A stretch of 36,447 nucleotides of DNA from an uncultured Oscillospiraceae bacterium (lineage in GTDB: Bacteria; Bacillota; Clostridia; Oscillospirales; Oscillospiraceae): contig CAKUHX010000002.1 of the NCBI GenBank assembly GCA_934659475.1, positions 1 to 36,447 of the forward strand. The letters run 5' to 3'. The notes under the pieces were generated by a model. It had not been told where the DNA came from, did not search any database, and was given only the letters and a program-made list of their open reading frames with translations. Positions within the stretch are counted from its first letter, which is position 1. Each line of letters starts with the position of its first letter. Positions 23,601 to 32,176 of this stretch are shown piece after piece. The position numbers and the translations under genes are program-made.

Positions 23601-23640
23601 ACACAACATCTTGGGCGAAGAAAACGCATAAACACAACAT
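23598..23640. repeat. Twelve-bp direct repeat after the hydrogenase gene
   Basis: TAAACACAACAT occurs at 23598-23609, where it includes the hydrogenase stop codon, and again at 23629-23640, a 31-bp period. Confidence 0.5.
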
Positions 23641-23698
23641 AAAGCAAACGGGGGGCCGTATTTCTTCCGTAAACCGGAAAGAGGCAAAAAACACCCTG

Positions 23699-23738
23699 AA
23701 AAAAGCGCCGATTTTGTAAGAGATCGGCGCTTTTTTTT
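23699..23738 (+). terminator. Intrinsic terminator of the hydrogenase gene
   Basis: AGCGCCGAT (23704-23712) pairs with ATCGGCGCT (23723-23731), flanked by A residues and eight T residues. It isolates the hydrogenase from the dcw cluster. Confidence 0.9.
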
Positions 23739-23760
23739 ACGTCCTTTTTTGAAAAAACCC

Positions 23761-23789
23761 TTGCATTTTATGTCAACACAAATTATACT
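23761..23789 (+). promoter_or_regulatory. Promoter of the dcw cluster (Pmra)
   Basis: TTGCAT (23761-23766), 17 bp, TATACT (23784-23789). The predicted start, about 23796, is immediately before the MraZ-type repeats. Confidence 0.8.
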
Positions 23790-23800
23790 GAAAGCCAGGG

Positions 23801-23846
23801 TGGGGCAAAGTGGAGTAAAATCCCATTAAAATACTGCAAAGTGGGG
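23801..23846 (+). promoter_or_regulatory. mraZ: MraZ-binding TGGRG direct repeats
   Basis: TGGGG (23801-23805) and TGGAG (23811-23815) are 10 bp apart, as in MraZ boxes; a third TGGGG (23842-23846) is part of the mraZ ribosome-binding region. MraZ is known to repress its own operon through such repeats just after the promoter. Confidence 0.7.
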
Positions 23847-23855
23847 AGTGAGAGG

Positions 23856-24272
23856 ATGACCGGCACTTACGAGCATAACATCGACGCCAAGGGCCGCCTT
23901 GCCATTCCCTCCAAGCTGCGGGACGAGCTGGGCAGCACTTTCTACCTGGCTATGGGCGTGGACGCCTGTCTGGCCGTCTATCCCCAGAGCACCTGGGACC
24001 GCTTTACAGAAAAGTTTGCCTCCCTGCCCATGAGCCAGTCCAAGAAGATGCGCTCCCTGTTCGCCAACGCCGCCAGGTGCGAGCTGGACAGCCAGGGCCG
24101 CATCGTCATCCCCCAGAAGCTGAAGAAGTACGCGGGGATCGAAAAGGACGTGGTCATCATCGGCGTCCACGACCGGGCCGAGATCTGGGCCGCGGAGAAG
24201 TGGGCCGCCGAGGAAGAGGAAGAGATGACCCCGGAGAAGATGGCCCAGTGCATGGCCGAGCTGGGGTTCTGA
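23856..24272 (+). CDS. mraZ: Transcriptional regulator MraZ
   Basis: A 138-residue DNA-binding protein with two AbrB-like MraZ folds. Repeat 1 is GTYEHNIDAKGRLAIPSKLRDEL and repeat 2 is RCELDSQGRIVIPQKLKKYAGI; the DxKGR and DxxGR triads are the family hallmark. MraZ autorepresses the division and wall gene cluster it heads. The frame extends to a GTG at 23841, but that codon lies in the ribosome-binding region and the family starts two or three residues before GxYxHxID, so the ATG at 23856 is chosen. rsmH starts one base after the stop. Confidence 0.95.
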   Translation: MTGTYEHNIDAKGRLAIPSKLRDELGSTFYLAMGVDACLAVYPQSTWDRFTEKFASLPMSQSKKMRSLFANAARCELDSQGRIVIPQKLKKYAGIEKDVVIIGVHDRAEIWAAEKWAAEEEEEMTPEKMAQCMAELGF

Positions 24273-24273
24273 T

Positions 24274-25224
24274 ATGGGACAGGAATTTACCCACCGGCCC
24301 GTCCTGCTGGACGAGTGCATTGAAAATCTGAACATCCGCCCCGACGGGGTCTATCTGGACGGCACTCTGGGCCGGGCCGGACACAGCCGGGAGATCGCAA
24401 AGCGCCTGACCGGCGGCCGCCTGATCTGCGTGGACCGGGACGACGCCGCTCTGGAGGCGGCGGGGGAGCGCCTGGCCCCGTGGATGGACCGGGTGACGCT
24501 GGTGCACAGCAACTTCGACCGGGTGGGCGACATTGTGGCCGAGCTGGGGCTGCCCGGGGTGGACGGGATGCTGTTCGACTTGGGTGTGTCCTCTCCCCAG
24601 CTGGACGACGGCTCCCGGGGCTTTTCCTACATGGCGGACGCCCCCCTGGATATGCGCATGGACCGCAGCGAGGGGCTGACCGCCGCCGATGTGGTGAACA
24701 CCTGGCCCCAGGAGGAGCTGAAGCGCATTCTGTTCCAGTACGGCGAGGAGCGCTATGCCCCCCTGATCGCCGCGGCCATCGTCCGCCGGCGGGAACAGAA
24801 GCCCATCGCCACCACGCTGGAGCTGGTGGACGTCATTAAGGGCGCCATGCCCGGCAAGGCGCTGAAGGAGAAGCAGCACCCCGCCAAGCGCTCCTTTCAG
24901 GCCATCCGCATCGCGGTGAACGATGAGCTTGCCAGCGTGGAGCGGATGATCAAGGGCGCGGTGCCCGGGCTGAACCGGGGCGGCCGTCTGGCGGTGATCA
25001 CCTTCCACTCTCTGGAGGACCGCATCGTCAAAGCCGGTCTGGCGGAGTTCGCCAGGGGCTGCATCTGTCCGCCGGACTTCCCTGTATGCGTATGCGGGCG
25101 GACGCCGGACATCAGGTTAGTAAACAAAAAGCCGATCCTCCCCACCCAGCGGGAAGTGGAAGAAAATCCCCGGGCCCGCAGCGCCAAGCTGCGGGTGGCG
25201 GAGAAGCTGAAGGATTCCATTTGA
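24274..25224 (+). CDS. rsmH: 16S rRNA (cytosine1402-N4)-methyltransferase RsmH
   Basis: A 316-residue SAM-dependent enzyme that methylates N4 of C1402 in 16S rRNA. THRPVLLDECIENL, the SAM motif DGTLGRAGHS (29-38), FDLGVSSPQLDDGSRGFSY, AKRSFQAIRIAVNDEL and ITFHSLEDRIVK are diagnostic. The Cys-rich C-terminal segment CICPPDFPVCVCG is common in Firmicutes members. It begins one base after mraZ and is followed by ftsL, the universal dcw order. Confidence 0.96.
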   Translation: MGQEFTHRPVLLDECIENLNIRPDGVYLDGTLGRAGHSREIAKRLTGGRLICVDRDDAALEAAGERLAPWMDRVTLVHSNFDRVGDIVAELGLPGVDGMLFDLGVSSPQLDDGSRGFSYMADAPLDMRMDRSEGLTAADVVNTWPQEELKRILFQYGEERYAPLIAAAIVRRREQKPIATTLELVDVIKGAMPGKALKEKQHPAKRSFQAIRIAVNDELASVERMIKGAVPGLNRGGRLAVITFHSLEDRIVKAGLAEFARGCICPPDFPVCVCGRTPDIRLVNKKPILPTQREVEENPRARSAKLRVAEKLKDSI

Positions 25225-25246
25225 CTAAAGACAGGAGCGAGGAGCC

Positions 25247-25801
25247 ATGGCAGAGCGCCGGCGTGCATCCACACAATATCATACCTACGGCAGCGTGGCC
25301 TACGCCCCCGCCTACGACGGCTCCGCCGTCCGTGTTCCCCGCCGGGAGGAGGACGTCCGGTACGCCCCCCGCCCCCGGCATCAGGAGCAGGAGCGCGCCC
25401 TGACCCGCACCCAGGCGCAGGTGCGCCCGGCGGGAGCGGTGGCCCCCTTCGCCGTGATCGGCTTTCTGGCCGTGGGCATCTTCGCCGCCCTGCTGCTGTA
25501 CAGCTATGCACAGTTCGCTGTGATCAACGACCGGGTGGTCACCGCCCGGGGGGACCTGAACAGCCTTCAGACGGAGTACGCCGCCCTCTCCGCCCAGTAT
25601 GAGCAGGCGTTCGACGTGCAGCATATCCAGGACACGGTGGGGGACGAAATGGTGCGGCCCAGCCAGGACCAGGTGGTCTATCTGGACCTGTCGGAGCCCG
25701 ACGCCGTCACCGTCTATCAGCAGAGCGGGAGCGGCGGACTGTCCGGCCTGCTGGCTAAGCTGGGCGCTCTGGCGGGCGATGTGATCGAATATTTCCGATG
25801 A
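25247..25801 (+). CDS. ftsL: Cell division protein FtsL-like
   Basis: A 184-residue bitopic membrane protein. A basic, Tyr- and Pro-rich cytoplasmic tail (1-62) precedes one transmembrane helix (about 65-88). Then comes a coiled-coil segment (about 93-125) and the block VGDEMVRPSQDQVVYLDL, which matches the FtsL ending LGMxxPxxxQxxY. A flexible C-terminal tail follows. FtsL with DivIB and DivIC forms the complex that activates septal synthesis by FtsW and the transpeptidase. Sequence similarity is weak in this family, so position between rsmH and the transpeptidase gene is the main support. The tail is longer than in Bacillus FtsL (about 117 residues). Confidence 0.85.
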   Translation: MAERRRASTQYHTYGSVAYAPAYDGSAVRVPRREEDVRYAPRPRHQEQERALTRTQAQVRPAGAVAPFAVIGFLAVGIFAALLLYSYAQFAVINDRVVTARGDLNSLQTEYAALSAQYEQAFDVQHIQDTVGDEMVRPSQDQVVYLDLSEPDAVTVYQQSGSGGLSGLLAKLGALAGDVIEYFR

Positions 25802-25848
25802 AGATCGCATACAGTGCAAAACGAAAGACAGAGATATGGACACAGTGA

Positions 25849-25877
25849 GGGCGCAAGAAAAGGATTTTCTTGCGCCC
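25849..25877 (+). other. Perfect 13-bp hairpin between ftsL and the PBP gene
   Basis: GGGCGCAAGAAAA and its exact complement enclose a 3-base loop; CACA and TGTG further out may extend it. No T-run follows, so it is not a typical terminator. It may affect RNA processing or relative expression of the two halves of the cluster. Confidence 0.6.
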
Positions 25878-25918
25878 TGTGACTTCCGTGAGAGCAGCAA
25901 AGAAAGGAGGGCACGGCA

Positions 25919-28330
25919 GTGGACGGAAACGAGAGAAGGAACAGCCGGCGCTCCGGCTCTAAGCGGCAGGTGTTCTGGCGCACGGTGATCCTGATGGCGG
26001 TGTGCAGCGCGGGCTTCTTCATCCCCCTGCTGGCCCGCCTGTTCCAGATCACCATCCTTGACCACGACGAGTACCAGGCCCGGGCCGCCCGGCAGCGGGC
26101 CGCTACGGTGCAGGTCTCGGCCAGCCGGGGAGAGATATTGGACGCCAACAGCAACGTGCTGGCCGTGTCCGCCACGGTCTACAACCTGATCTTGTCCCCC
26201 CTGGACCTGGTGAACAGCGTGAGCAAGGCCAAGTTCACCAAGGGGGAGGTACTGGACGAGGCGGCCTATCAGGGCGAGATCGACCGCCGCCGCGCCGCCG
26301 CGGTAGACGGCCTGTGCGCCCTATTCCCCGACATGGACCGGGAGAAACTGGCCGCCCGGATGGAAAAGACCTACTCCCAGTATGAGGTACTGCGCACCAA
26401 GATCGAGGCGGAGGATGCCCAGAAGGTGCGGGAGCTGCTGACCGAGCTGAAGTGCAGCGGCTACCTGTACCTGACCCCGGACACCAAACGGTATTACCCC
26501 TATGGCGCTCTGGCCAGCCAGGCCCTGGGCTTTGTAAACGCCAACGGCGGCGCTTACGGACTTGAGGCCTACTACAACGACCTGCTGGAGGGGGACCCCG
26601 GCTGGGTGCTCACCGAGCGCACCGGCCGCGGCATCGAGATGTACAGCAGCTATGCCGACTACATCGATGCCGCCAACGGCTATACTCTGAAGCTCTCGCT
26701 GGATGACACCATCCAGGCCTATGCCGAAAAGGCACTGGAGGAGGGCATCAAGGCTTATGACATCCAGAACGGCGCCTTCTGCATCGTGATGGACCCCAAT
26801 ACTGCGGAGATCAAGGCCATTGCCAGCGCCCCGGAGTTCGACCCCAACGACTATTCCTCGGTGACCGACGAACGGCTGCTGGCCAAGGCGGAGGCCGCCG
26901 TGTCCGGGATCTATGAGACGATGAAGGCGGACAACACAGAGGGCAAAACGGACGAGGAACTCCAGTCCGCCGCCCGGAGCCAGGCCCTGGCCAACGCCCA
27001 GTTCACCATGTGGAGCAACAAGGCCATCAATGAGCCCTACGAGCCCGGCTCTACCTTCAAGGCTGTGGTGCTGGCCGCTGCTCTGGAGGAGGGCGTGGTC
27101 AGCGAGACAGATACTTTCTACTGTTCCGGCTCCTACAAGGTGCCCGGGTGGAGCAAGCCCATCAGCTGCTCCAAGCACAGCGGCCACGGCACCCAGACCC
27201 TGGCCCAGGCGGTGCAGAACTCCTGCAACCCCGCCTTTATGCAGATCGGTCAGCGGCTGGGGATCGAGAAGTTCTATGAGTATTTCGAGGCCTTCGGGCT
27301 GAAGGAACAGACCGGCGTGGACCTGCCCGGTGAGGGGGTCAGCCAGGTGTGGGATAAGTCCGCCATGACCACGGTGGACCTGGCGGTGGGCTCCTTCGGC
27401 CAGCGCTTCAAGATCACCCCCTTACAGAATATCCGGGCCTTCTCTGCCGTGATCAACGGCGGCTACCTGCTCACCCCCCACGTGGTGCAGTCGGTGATGC
27501 AGGACGACACCGTGGTGGAGAGCACTGAGACCGAGGTGGTGCGCCAGGTCATCAGCCAGGAGACCAGCGACACCTGCCGGAAGATCCTGGAGAGCGTGGT
27601 GTCAGAGGGCACCGGCGGCAACGCCTATGTGGCGGGCTACCGCATCGGGGGCAAGACGGGCACGTCGGAGACCGAGGTGGACGGCGAGGTCATCGTCTCA
27701 TTTATGGGCTTTGCCCCCGCTGACGACCCTCAGGTCATCGTCCTGCTGGCCTATGACCGGCCCAAACGCTCCTCCCCGGGCAGCAACTACGGCACCACCG
27801 GGGTGTATATCAGCGGCGGCAACATGGCTGCCAAGCAGGCGGGCAAGCTGATCGCCAACATTCTGGACTACATGGGCGTGGAAAAGACCTACACCCGGGA
27901 CGAGTCCGCTGCCGTGGATGTACAGACCCCCGGCGTCACCGGAATGACGGTGGCCGATGCTGCCGCCGCCCTGGAGAAGAAGGGGCTGAAATACCGCACC
28001 GTGGGCCAGGGGGACACTGTGACAACCCAGATTCCCACCAAGGGCGCTGCGGTGCCCGGCGGCTCCGCCATCATCCTGTATCTGGGGGATGCCGCCCCGG
28101 AGGAGAGCGCCCAGGTGCCTGATGTGACGGGCATGGGGTATGACGCCGCCCGGGCCAAGCTGGAGGGCGCAGGCTTCTTTATGCGGGCCGGGGGGACCAA
28201 CACCTTCTACGGCAGCGCCTCCAAGGCCAGCGGCCAGAGCGTGGCCGGAGGGGAGAACGCCCCCCTGGGCACGGTGATCGATGTTCAGTTCACCAATGTG
28301 GTGGAGGACGGCTGGGTGAATACCGGCTGA
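25919..28330 (+). CDS. PBP2-family transpeptidase with two PASTA domains (FtsI/SpoVD type)
   Basis: An 803-residue class B penicillin-binding protein. A short basic tail and one transmembrane helix (about 20-44) are followed by the dimerisation domain, with ASRGEILDANSNVLA at 68-82. In the transpeptidase domain the nucleophile is Ser378 in EPGSTFK, then SCN (435-437) and KTG (579-581). Two C-terminal PASTA repeats start at VQTPGVTGMTVADAA and AQVPDVTGMGYDAAR. PASTA-tailed PBPs in sporulating Firmicutes include SpoVD (spore cortex), but in a dcw cluster with only one such gene it may serve the vegetative septum. About 45 extra residues (320-365) separate DPN and the YEPGSTFK motif. The start is GTG at 25919 with AAAGGAGG upstream. 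Confidence 0.92.
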   Translation: MDGNERRNSRRSGSKRQVFWRTVILMAVCSAGFFIPLLARLFQITILDHDEYQARAARQRAATVQVSASRGEILDANSNVLAVSATVYNLILSPLDLVNSVSKAKFTKGEVLDEAAYQGEIDRRRAAAVDGLCALFPDMDREKLAARMEKTYSQYEVLRTKIEAEDAQKVRELLTELKCSGYLYLTPDTKRYYPYGALASQALGFVNANGGAYGLEAYYNDLLEGDPGWVLTERTGRGIEMYSSYADYIDAANGYTLKLSLDDTIQAYAEKALEEGIKAYDIQNGAFCIVMDPNTAEIKAIASAPEFDPNDYSSVTDERLLAKAEAAVSGIYETMKADNTEGKTDEELQSAARSQALANAQFTMWSNKAINEPYEPGSTFKAVVLAAALEEGVVSETDTFYCSGSYKVPGWSKPISCSKHSGHGTQTLAQAVQNSCNPAFMQIGQRLGIEKFYEYFEAFGLKEQTGVDLPGEGVSQVWDKSAMTTVDLAVGSFGQRFKITPLQNIRAFSAVINGGYLLTPHVVQSVMQDDTVVESTETEVVRQVISQETSDTCRKILESVVSEGTGGNAYVAGYRIGGKTGTSETEVDGEVIVSFMGFAPADDPQVIVLLAYDRPKRSSPGSNYGTTGVYISGGNMAAKQAGKLIANILDYMGVEKTYTRDESAAVDVQTPGVTGMTVADAAAALEKKGLKYRTVGQGDTVTTQIPTKGAAVPGGSAIILYLGDAAPEESAQVPDVTGMGYDAARAKLEGAGFFMRAGGTNTFYGSASKASGQSVAGGENAPLGTVIDVQFTNVVEDGWVNTG

Positions 28331-28393
28331 GCATATCCCTTTCCCAGCAAGGAAAATCAAAGAGAATGAAACCCGCCCATGAGGGGTGATACT

Positions 28394-29872
28394 GTGAAGC
28401 TGTACGATCTTTTGAACGGCGTGCCCCTCACCGGGGCGAGTATCGACCAAAATATGGAAATTGCTTCCATATCCTATGACAGCAGGGCTGTGGAGCCCGG
28501 GGCGCTGTTTGCCGCCCTGCCCGGAGAGCGGGACGACGGGAACCGCCACATCCGGGAGGCGCTGGACAGGGGCGCGGCGGCGGTGCTGTGCTCCGCGCCG
28601 CCCCCGTGGGACGGCCCGTGGCTGACGGCGGAAGATCCCCGCCTGTCCATGGCACGGATCTGCGCCAACTGGTTCGGGCGGCCGGGGGATGAGATGGCCC
28701 TGATCGCCGTCACCGGTACCAACGGCAAGACCACCACCACCAACCTGATCCGGGAACTGCTGCAGGGCACCCTGCATACCAGGGTAGGACTGATCGGCAC
28801 CAACCGCTATGTGGTGGGGCAGCGGGAGCTGCCCGCCGACCGCACCACGCCGGACTGCTATGAGCTGCAGCACCTGTTGCGGCAGATGGCGGACGAGGGC
28901 TGCACCCATGTGGTGATGGAGGCGTCCTCCCACGCACTGGTGCAGCACCGGCTGGAGGGCCTGACCTTTCAGGCGGGGGTGTTCACCAACCTGACCCAGG
29001 ACCACCTGGATTATCACCGGACCATGGAGGAGTACCGCATGGCCAAGGGGCTGCTGTTCCGGCAGTGCCGCCGGGGGGTGCTCAATCTGGACGACGAAGC
29101 GGGGCGCTGGTATTTGCAGCACATCTCCTGCCCCGCCTTTACCTACTCCGAGCGGCGGGACGCCGCCCATCTCACCGCCCACGACCTGCGCCTCTGTCCC
29201 GAGCATGTGGAGTTCGAGGCGGTCACCGTGGACGAGATCGCTCATGTCTGCCTGCCGATCCCCGGGGGCTTTTCGGTGTACAACGCCTTGGCGGCCCTGT
29301 CCGCCGGCCTGTGTCTGGGGCTGAAGCTGAAGGATATGGCCCCCGTGCTGGCCACTGTGAAGGGGGTCAAGGGCAGGGTGGAGGTGGTCCCTGTCCCCGC
29401 GCCCTATACCGTGGTCATCGACTACGCCCACTCCCCCAACGCCCTGGAGAACATCTTGACCACCGCCCGGGACTTTACCCGGGGGCGTCTGATCTGTGTG
29501 TTCGGCTGCGGCGGAGACCGGGACCGCACCAAGCGGCCCATCATGGGCGGCGTGGCGGAGAGCATGGCGGATCTGACGGTGGTCACCTCCGACAATCCCC
29601 GCGGGGAGGAGCCCATGGCCATCATCCGGGAGATCCTGTCCGGCATGGAGCACCAGCCGGCCCATGTGGAGCCGGACCGGAGAAAGGCCATCGCCTGGGC
29701 ACTGGAGCACGGGCAGCCGGGAGACGTGATCGTTCTGGCCGGCAAGGGCCACGAGACCTATCAGGAGCTGGCCGGCGGAAGGGTCCATCTGGACGAGCGG
29801 GAGGTCATCCGGGACTGGTTCGCCGCCCGGGAAATGGAGAAAAAAGGACTGGAGATCCCGCCATCGGCGTAG
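28394..29872 (+). CDS. murE: UDP-MurNAc-tripeptide ligase MurE (meso-DAP type)
   Basis: A 492-residue Mur ligase that adds the third residue of the peptidoglycan stem peptide. The ATP site is TGTNGKTTT (107-115), and HVVMEASSHAL bears the central domain residues. DNPR (400-403) is the motif that selects meso-diaminopimelate; lysine enzymes differ there. Thus the organism should have DAP-type peptidoglycan. The start is GTG at 28394: GAGGGGTGA lies just upstream, and MKLYDLL matches the usual MurE N-terminus; the ATG at 28379 has no ribosome-binding site. It is followed directly by mraY without murF. Confidence 0.95.
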   Translation: MKLYDLLNGVPLTGASIDQNMEIASISYDSRAVEPGALFAALPGERDDGNRHIREALDRGAAAVLCSAPPPWDGPWLTAEDPRLSMARICANWFGRPGDEMALIAVTGTNGKTTTTNLIRELLQGTLHTRVGLIGTNRYVVGQRELPADRTTPDCYELQHLLRQMADEGCTHVVMEASSHALVQHRLEGLTFQAGVFTNLTQDHLDYHRTMEEYRMAKGLLFRQCRRGVLNLDDEAGRWYLQHISCPAFTYSERRDAAHLTAHDLRLCPEHVEFEAVTVDEIAHVCLPIPGGFSVYNALAALSAGLCLGLKLKDMAPVLATVKGVKGRVEVVPVPAPYTVVIDYAHSPNALENILTTARDFTRGRLICVFGCGGDRDRTKRPIMGGVAESMADLTVVTSDNPRGEEPMAIIREILSGMEHQPAHVEPDRRKAIAWALEHGQPGDVIVLAGKGHETYQELAGGRVHLDEREVIRDWFAAREMEKKGLEIPPSA

Positions 29873-29878
29873 TATAAT
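29850..29878 (+). promoter_or_regulatory. Possible internal promoter before mraY
   Basis: A perfect TATAAT (29873-29878) just after the murE stop codon, with TGGAGA (4 of 6 matches to TTGACA) 17 bp upstream within murE. Confidence 0.4.
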
Positions 29879-29925
29879 ATCATCCCTGCGTTATACCCGA
29901 GAAAGAGACCGTGGAGGTTTTCCCT

Positions 29926-30915
29926 ATGATGTACGTTTTAAGCTTTATCGTATCCTTCGGCGTTGCCCTGATCGCGGGGCGCATCCTGATCCCGGTGCTG
30001 CACCGGCTGAAGGCCGGCCAGTCCATTCGGGAGGACGGCCCCACCTGGCATATGAACAAGCAGGGCACCCCCACCATGGGCGGCATCATGTTCATCCTGT
30101 CCATCGCCGTGGCCATAGGGGCGGCCGGCTGGAGCCTGCTGGGGGAGGGAAAGCTGGACATGGTGTTTGTATTCCTGTTCGCCCTGGTGTTCGGCGTCAT
30201 CGGCTTTATCGACGACTTTCAGAAGCTGCGCCACCACGCAAATGAGGGGCTGACCGCCCCCCAGAAGTTCCTGCTGCAGCTGGCGGCGGCGGTGCTGTTT
30301 CTGGTGCTGCTGCGCCGCTCCGGCGCAGTGACTCCCGACCTCTATATCCCCTTCTTCAACGTGGAGTTCGTGGGCATCCCCTGGCCCGTTTACATGGTCT
30401 TTGCCGTGTTCGTTATCGTGGCTACGGTGAACGCCGTCAACCTGACCGATGGGGTGGACGGACTGTCCTCCGGTGTCACCATCCCCGTGGCCCTGTTCTA
30501 TACGGCGGTGTCTGCCTGGTACGGGCGGGACGACATCGGCCTGCTGTCCGCCGCTCTGGCCGGGGGGCTGGCCGCCTTCCTGATCTACAATTTCCACCCC
30601 GCCAAGGTGTTCATGGGGGACACGGGATCCCTCTTCCTGGGGGGCATGGTGTGCGGCCTGGCCTTTGCCCTGAATATGCCTCTGATCATCCCCGTGGTGG
30701 GGCTGGTGTATGTGGCGGAGACCCTGTCCGACATCATTCAGGTGGTATACTTCAAAAAGACCGGGGGCAAGCGCTTTTTCCGCATGGCCCCCCTGCACCA
30801 CCACTTTGAGCTGGGCGGCTGGAGCGAGACCAAGCTGTTCTGCGTCTTCTCCGGCGTGACCCTGCTCATGTGCGTGCTGGGCTTCCTGGGCGTGATGAAC
30901 CGCTACCCCGTTTAA
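29926..30915 (+). CDS. mraY: Phospho-MurNAc-pentapeptide transferase MraY
   Basis: A 329-residue polytopic membrane enzyme making lipid I from UDP-MurNAc-pentapeptide and undecaprenyl phosphate. Family motifs are GPTWHMNKQGTPTMGG (near the start), GFIDDFQK with the two catalytic aspartates, NAVNLTDGVDGLSSG, FMGDTGSLFLGG and the HHHFEL triad. About ten transmembrane helices are visible. ATG 29926 is preferred because GGAGG lies 8 bases upstream; ATG 29929 is equally possible, and GTG 29911 would include the ribosome-binding site. ftsW follows after 36 bp where murD is usually found. Confidence 0.95.
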   Translation: MMYVLSFIVSFGVALIAGRILIPVLHRLKAGQSIREDGPTWHMNKQGTPTMGGIMFILSIAVAIGAAGWSLLGEGKLDMVFVFLFALVFGVIGFIDDFQKLRHHANEGLTAPQKFLLQLAAAVLFLVLLRRSGAVTPDLYIPFFNVEFVGIPWPVYMVFAVFVIVATVNAVNLTDGVDGLSSGVTIPVALFYTAVSAWYGRDDIGLLSAALAGGLAAFLIYNFHPAKVFMGDTGSLFLGGMVCGLAFALNMPLIIPVVGLVYVAETLSDIIQVVYFKKTGGKRFFRMAPLHHHFELGGWSETKLFCVFSGVTLLMCVLGFLGVMNRYPV

Positions 30916-30951
30916 GACCGGAAAGAAAACTGCTGGAGAGGAGGGACATCC

Positions 30952-32154
30952 ATGCCCCGGAAAGCGCCCCGCGACTATACCATGGAGGAGCAGCTGGCCC
31001 GGGGGCCGCTGGACCTGCCCTTCCTCATGCTGACCATGATGCTGCTGGGCATCGGGCTGGTGATGATGTTCTCCGCCTCTTACGCGGTGGCCTATTACGA
31101 CCCTCAGGTAAGCTCCCCCTATTTCTACATCAAGCGGCAGGCGACCTTTGCCGTAGGCGGCGTGATCATCATGATGATCGTGTCTCACATCAATTATCAG
31201 AGCTTCCGCTGGATGTCGGTGCCCGCCATCGCGGGGTCTATCGTCCTGCTGGGACTTGTGTATAGTCCGTTTGGTGTGGAGGAGAACAACGCCCGGCGGT
31301 GGCTGAAGATCGGCATCCGCTTTCAGCCCTCTGAGATCGCCAAGGTGGCGGTGATCCTGTTTTTCGCCGCCATGCTGTGCAAGCGGGACACCAGAAAACG
31401 GCGGCACTGGAAAAATCGCACGCTGGGGGGGCGCATCCTGAATTTTCTGGAGCGCATCGGGTTTATCGAGCTGGTCCCCTACGGGGCCATCCTGATGATC
31501 ATCGCCCTGCTGGTGGTGAAGCAGCCCCACCTGTCCGGCACTCTGCTGATCCTGGCGGGGGGCGCCTCGGTGCTGTGGGCGGCGGGCATCCACTGGGGCT
31601 GGTTCGCCGCGGGCATCACTTTCGTGTCCGCCGCGGTGTGGTGGATCATCACCCACACCGCCTATATGACCGACCGGATCGACCTGTGGCTGGACCCCTG
31701 GGCCGACTTCCGGGGCAACGGCTGGCAGACCTGCCAGTCCCTGCTGGCCATGGGCTCCGGAGGCCTGTTCGGCGTGGGCCTGGGCAACAGCAAGGGCAAG
31801 TTCGACTATGTATCGGAGTCGGAGAACGACTTTGTGTTCTCCATCCTGGTGGAGGAGCTGGGCTATATCGGCGGGGCCATCGTGCTCATCCTGTTCGCCA
31901 TGCTCATCCTGCGGGGGTACTGGCTGGCCCTCCACGCCCGGGATAAGTTCGGCACCCTGACCACCGTGGGCATCATCACCCTGCTGGCGGTGCAGGTGTT
32001 TTTGAACATCGGCGTGGTCACCAACCTGATCCCCAACACCGGTATCTCTTTGCCCTTCTTCAGCTTCGGCGGAACGGCGCTGGTGATACAATTGGCGGAG
32101 ATGGGGATCGTGCTGAGCATATCCCGGCAGATCCCGCCGGTGAAGCAAGACTGA
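30952..32154 (+). CDS. ftsW: SEDS peptidoglycan glycosyltransferase FtsW
   Basis: A 400-residue membrane protein of the SEDS family, which polymerises lipid II at the septum with its partner transpeptidase. NNARRWLKIGIRFQPSEIAK, the GNGWQTCQSLLAMGSGGLFGVGLGNSKGK block, ENDFVFSILVEELGYIG and the C-terminal NTGISLPFFSFGGTALV are family signatures; ten transmembrane segments fit. The ATG at 30952 follows GGAGAGGAGGG. SpoVE is a close homologue; the position before murG favours FtsW. It is the only SEDS gene in the window. Confidence 0.93.
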   Translation: MPRKAPRDYTMEEQLARGPLDLPFLMLTMMLLGIGLVMMFSASYAVAYYDPQVSSPYFYIKRQATFAVGGVIIMMIVSHINYQSFRWMSVPAIAGSIVLLGLVYSPFGVEENNARRWLKIGIRFQPSEIAKVAVILFFAAMLCKRDTRKRRHWKNRTLGGRILNFLERIGFIELVPYGAILMIIALLVVKQPHLSGTLLILAGGASVLWAAGIHWGWFAAGITFVSAAVWWIITHTAYMTDRIDLWLDPWADFRGNGWQTCQSLLAMGSGGLFGVGLGNSKGKFDYVSESENDFVFSILVEELGYIGGAIVLILFAMLILRGYWLALHARDKFGTLTTVGIITLLAVQVFLNIGVVTNLIPNTGISLPFFSFGGTALVIQLAEMGIVLSISRQIPPVKQD

Positions 32155-32176
32155 TCACATAAACGAGGTGTCAGAT

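Noticed and set aside
21957..23687. 576-residue minus-strand frame opposite the hydrogenase
   Set aside because: Shadow of a gene with intact H-cluster motifs and its own promoter and terminator.
27698..32148. Minus-strand frames of 696 and 736 residues opposite murE, mraY and ftsW
   Set aside because: Antisense shadows; the plus-strand proteins have all catalytic motifs.
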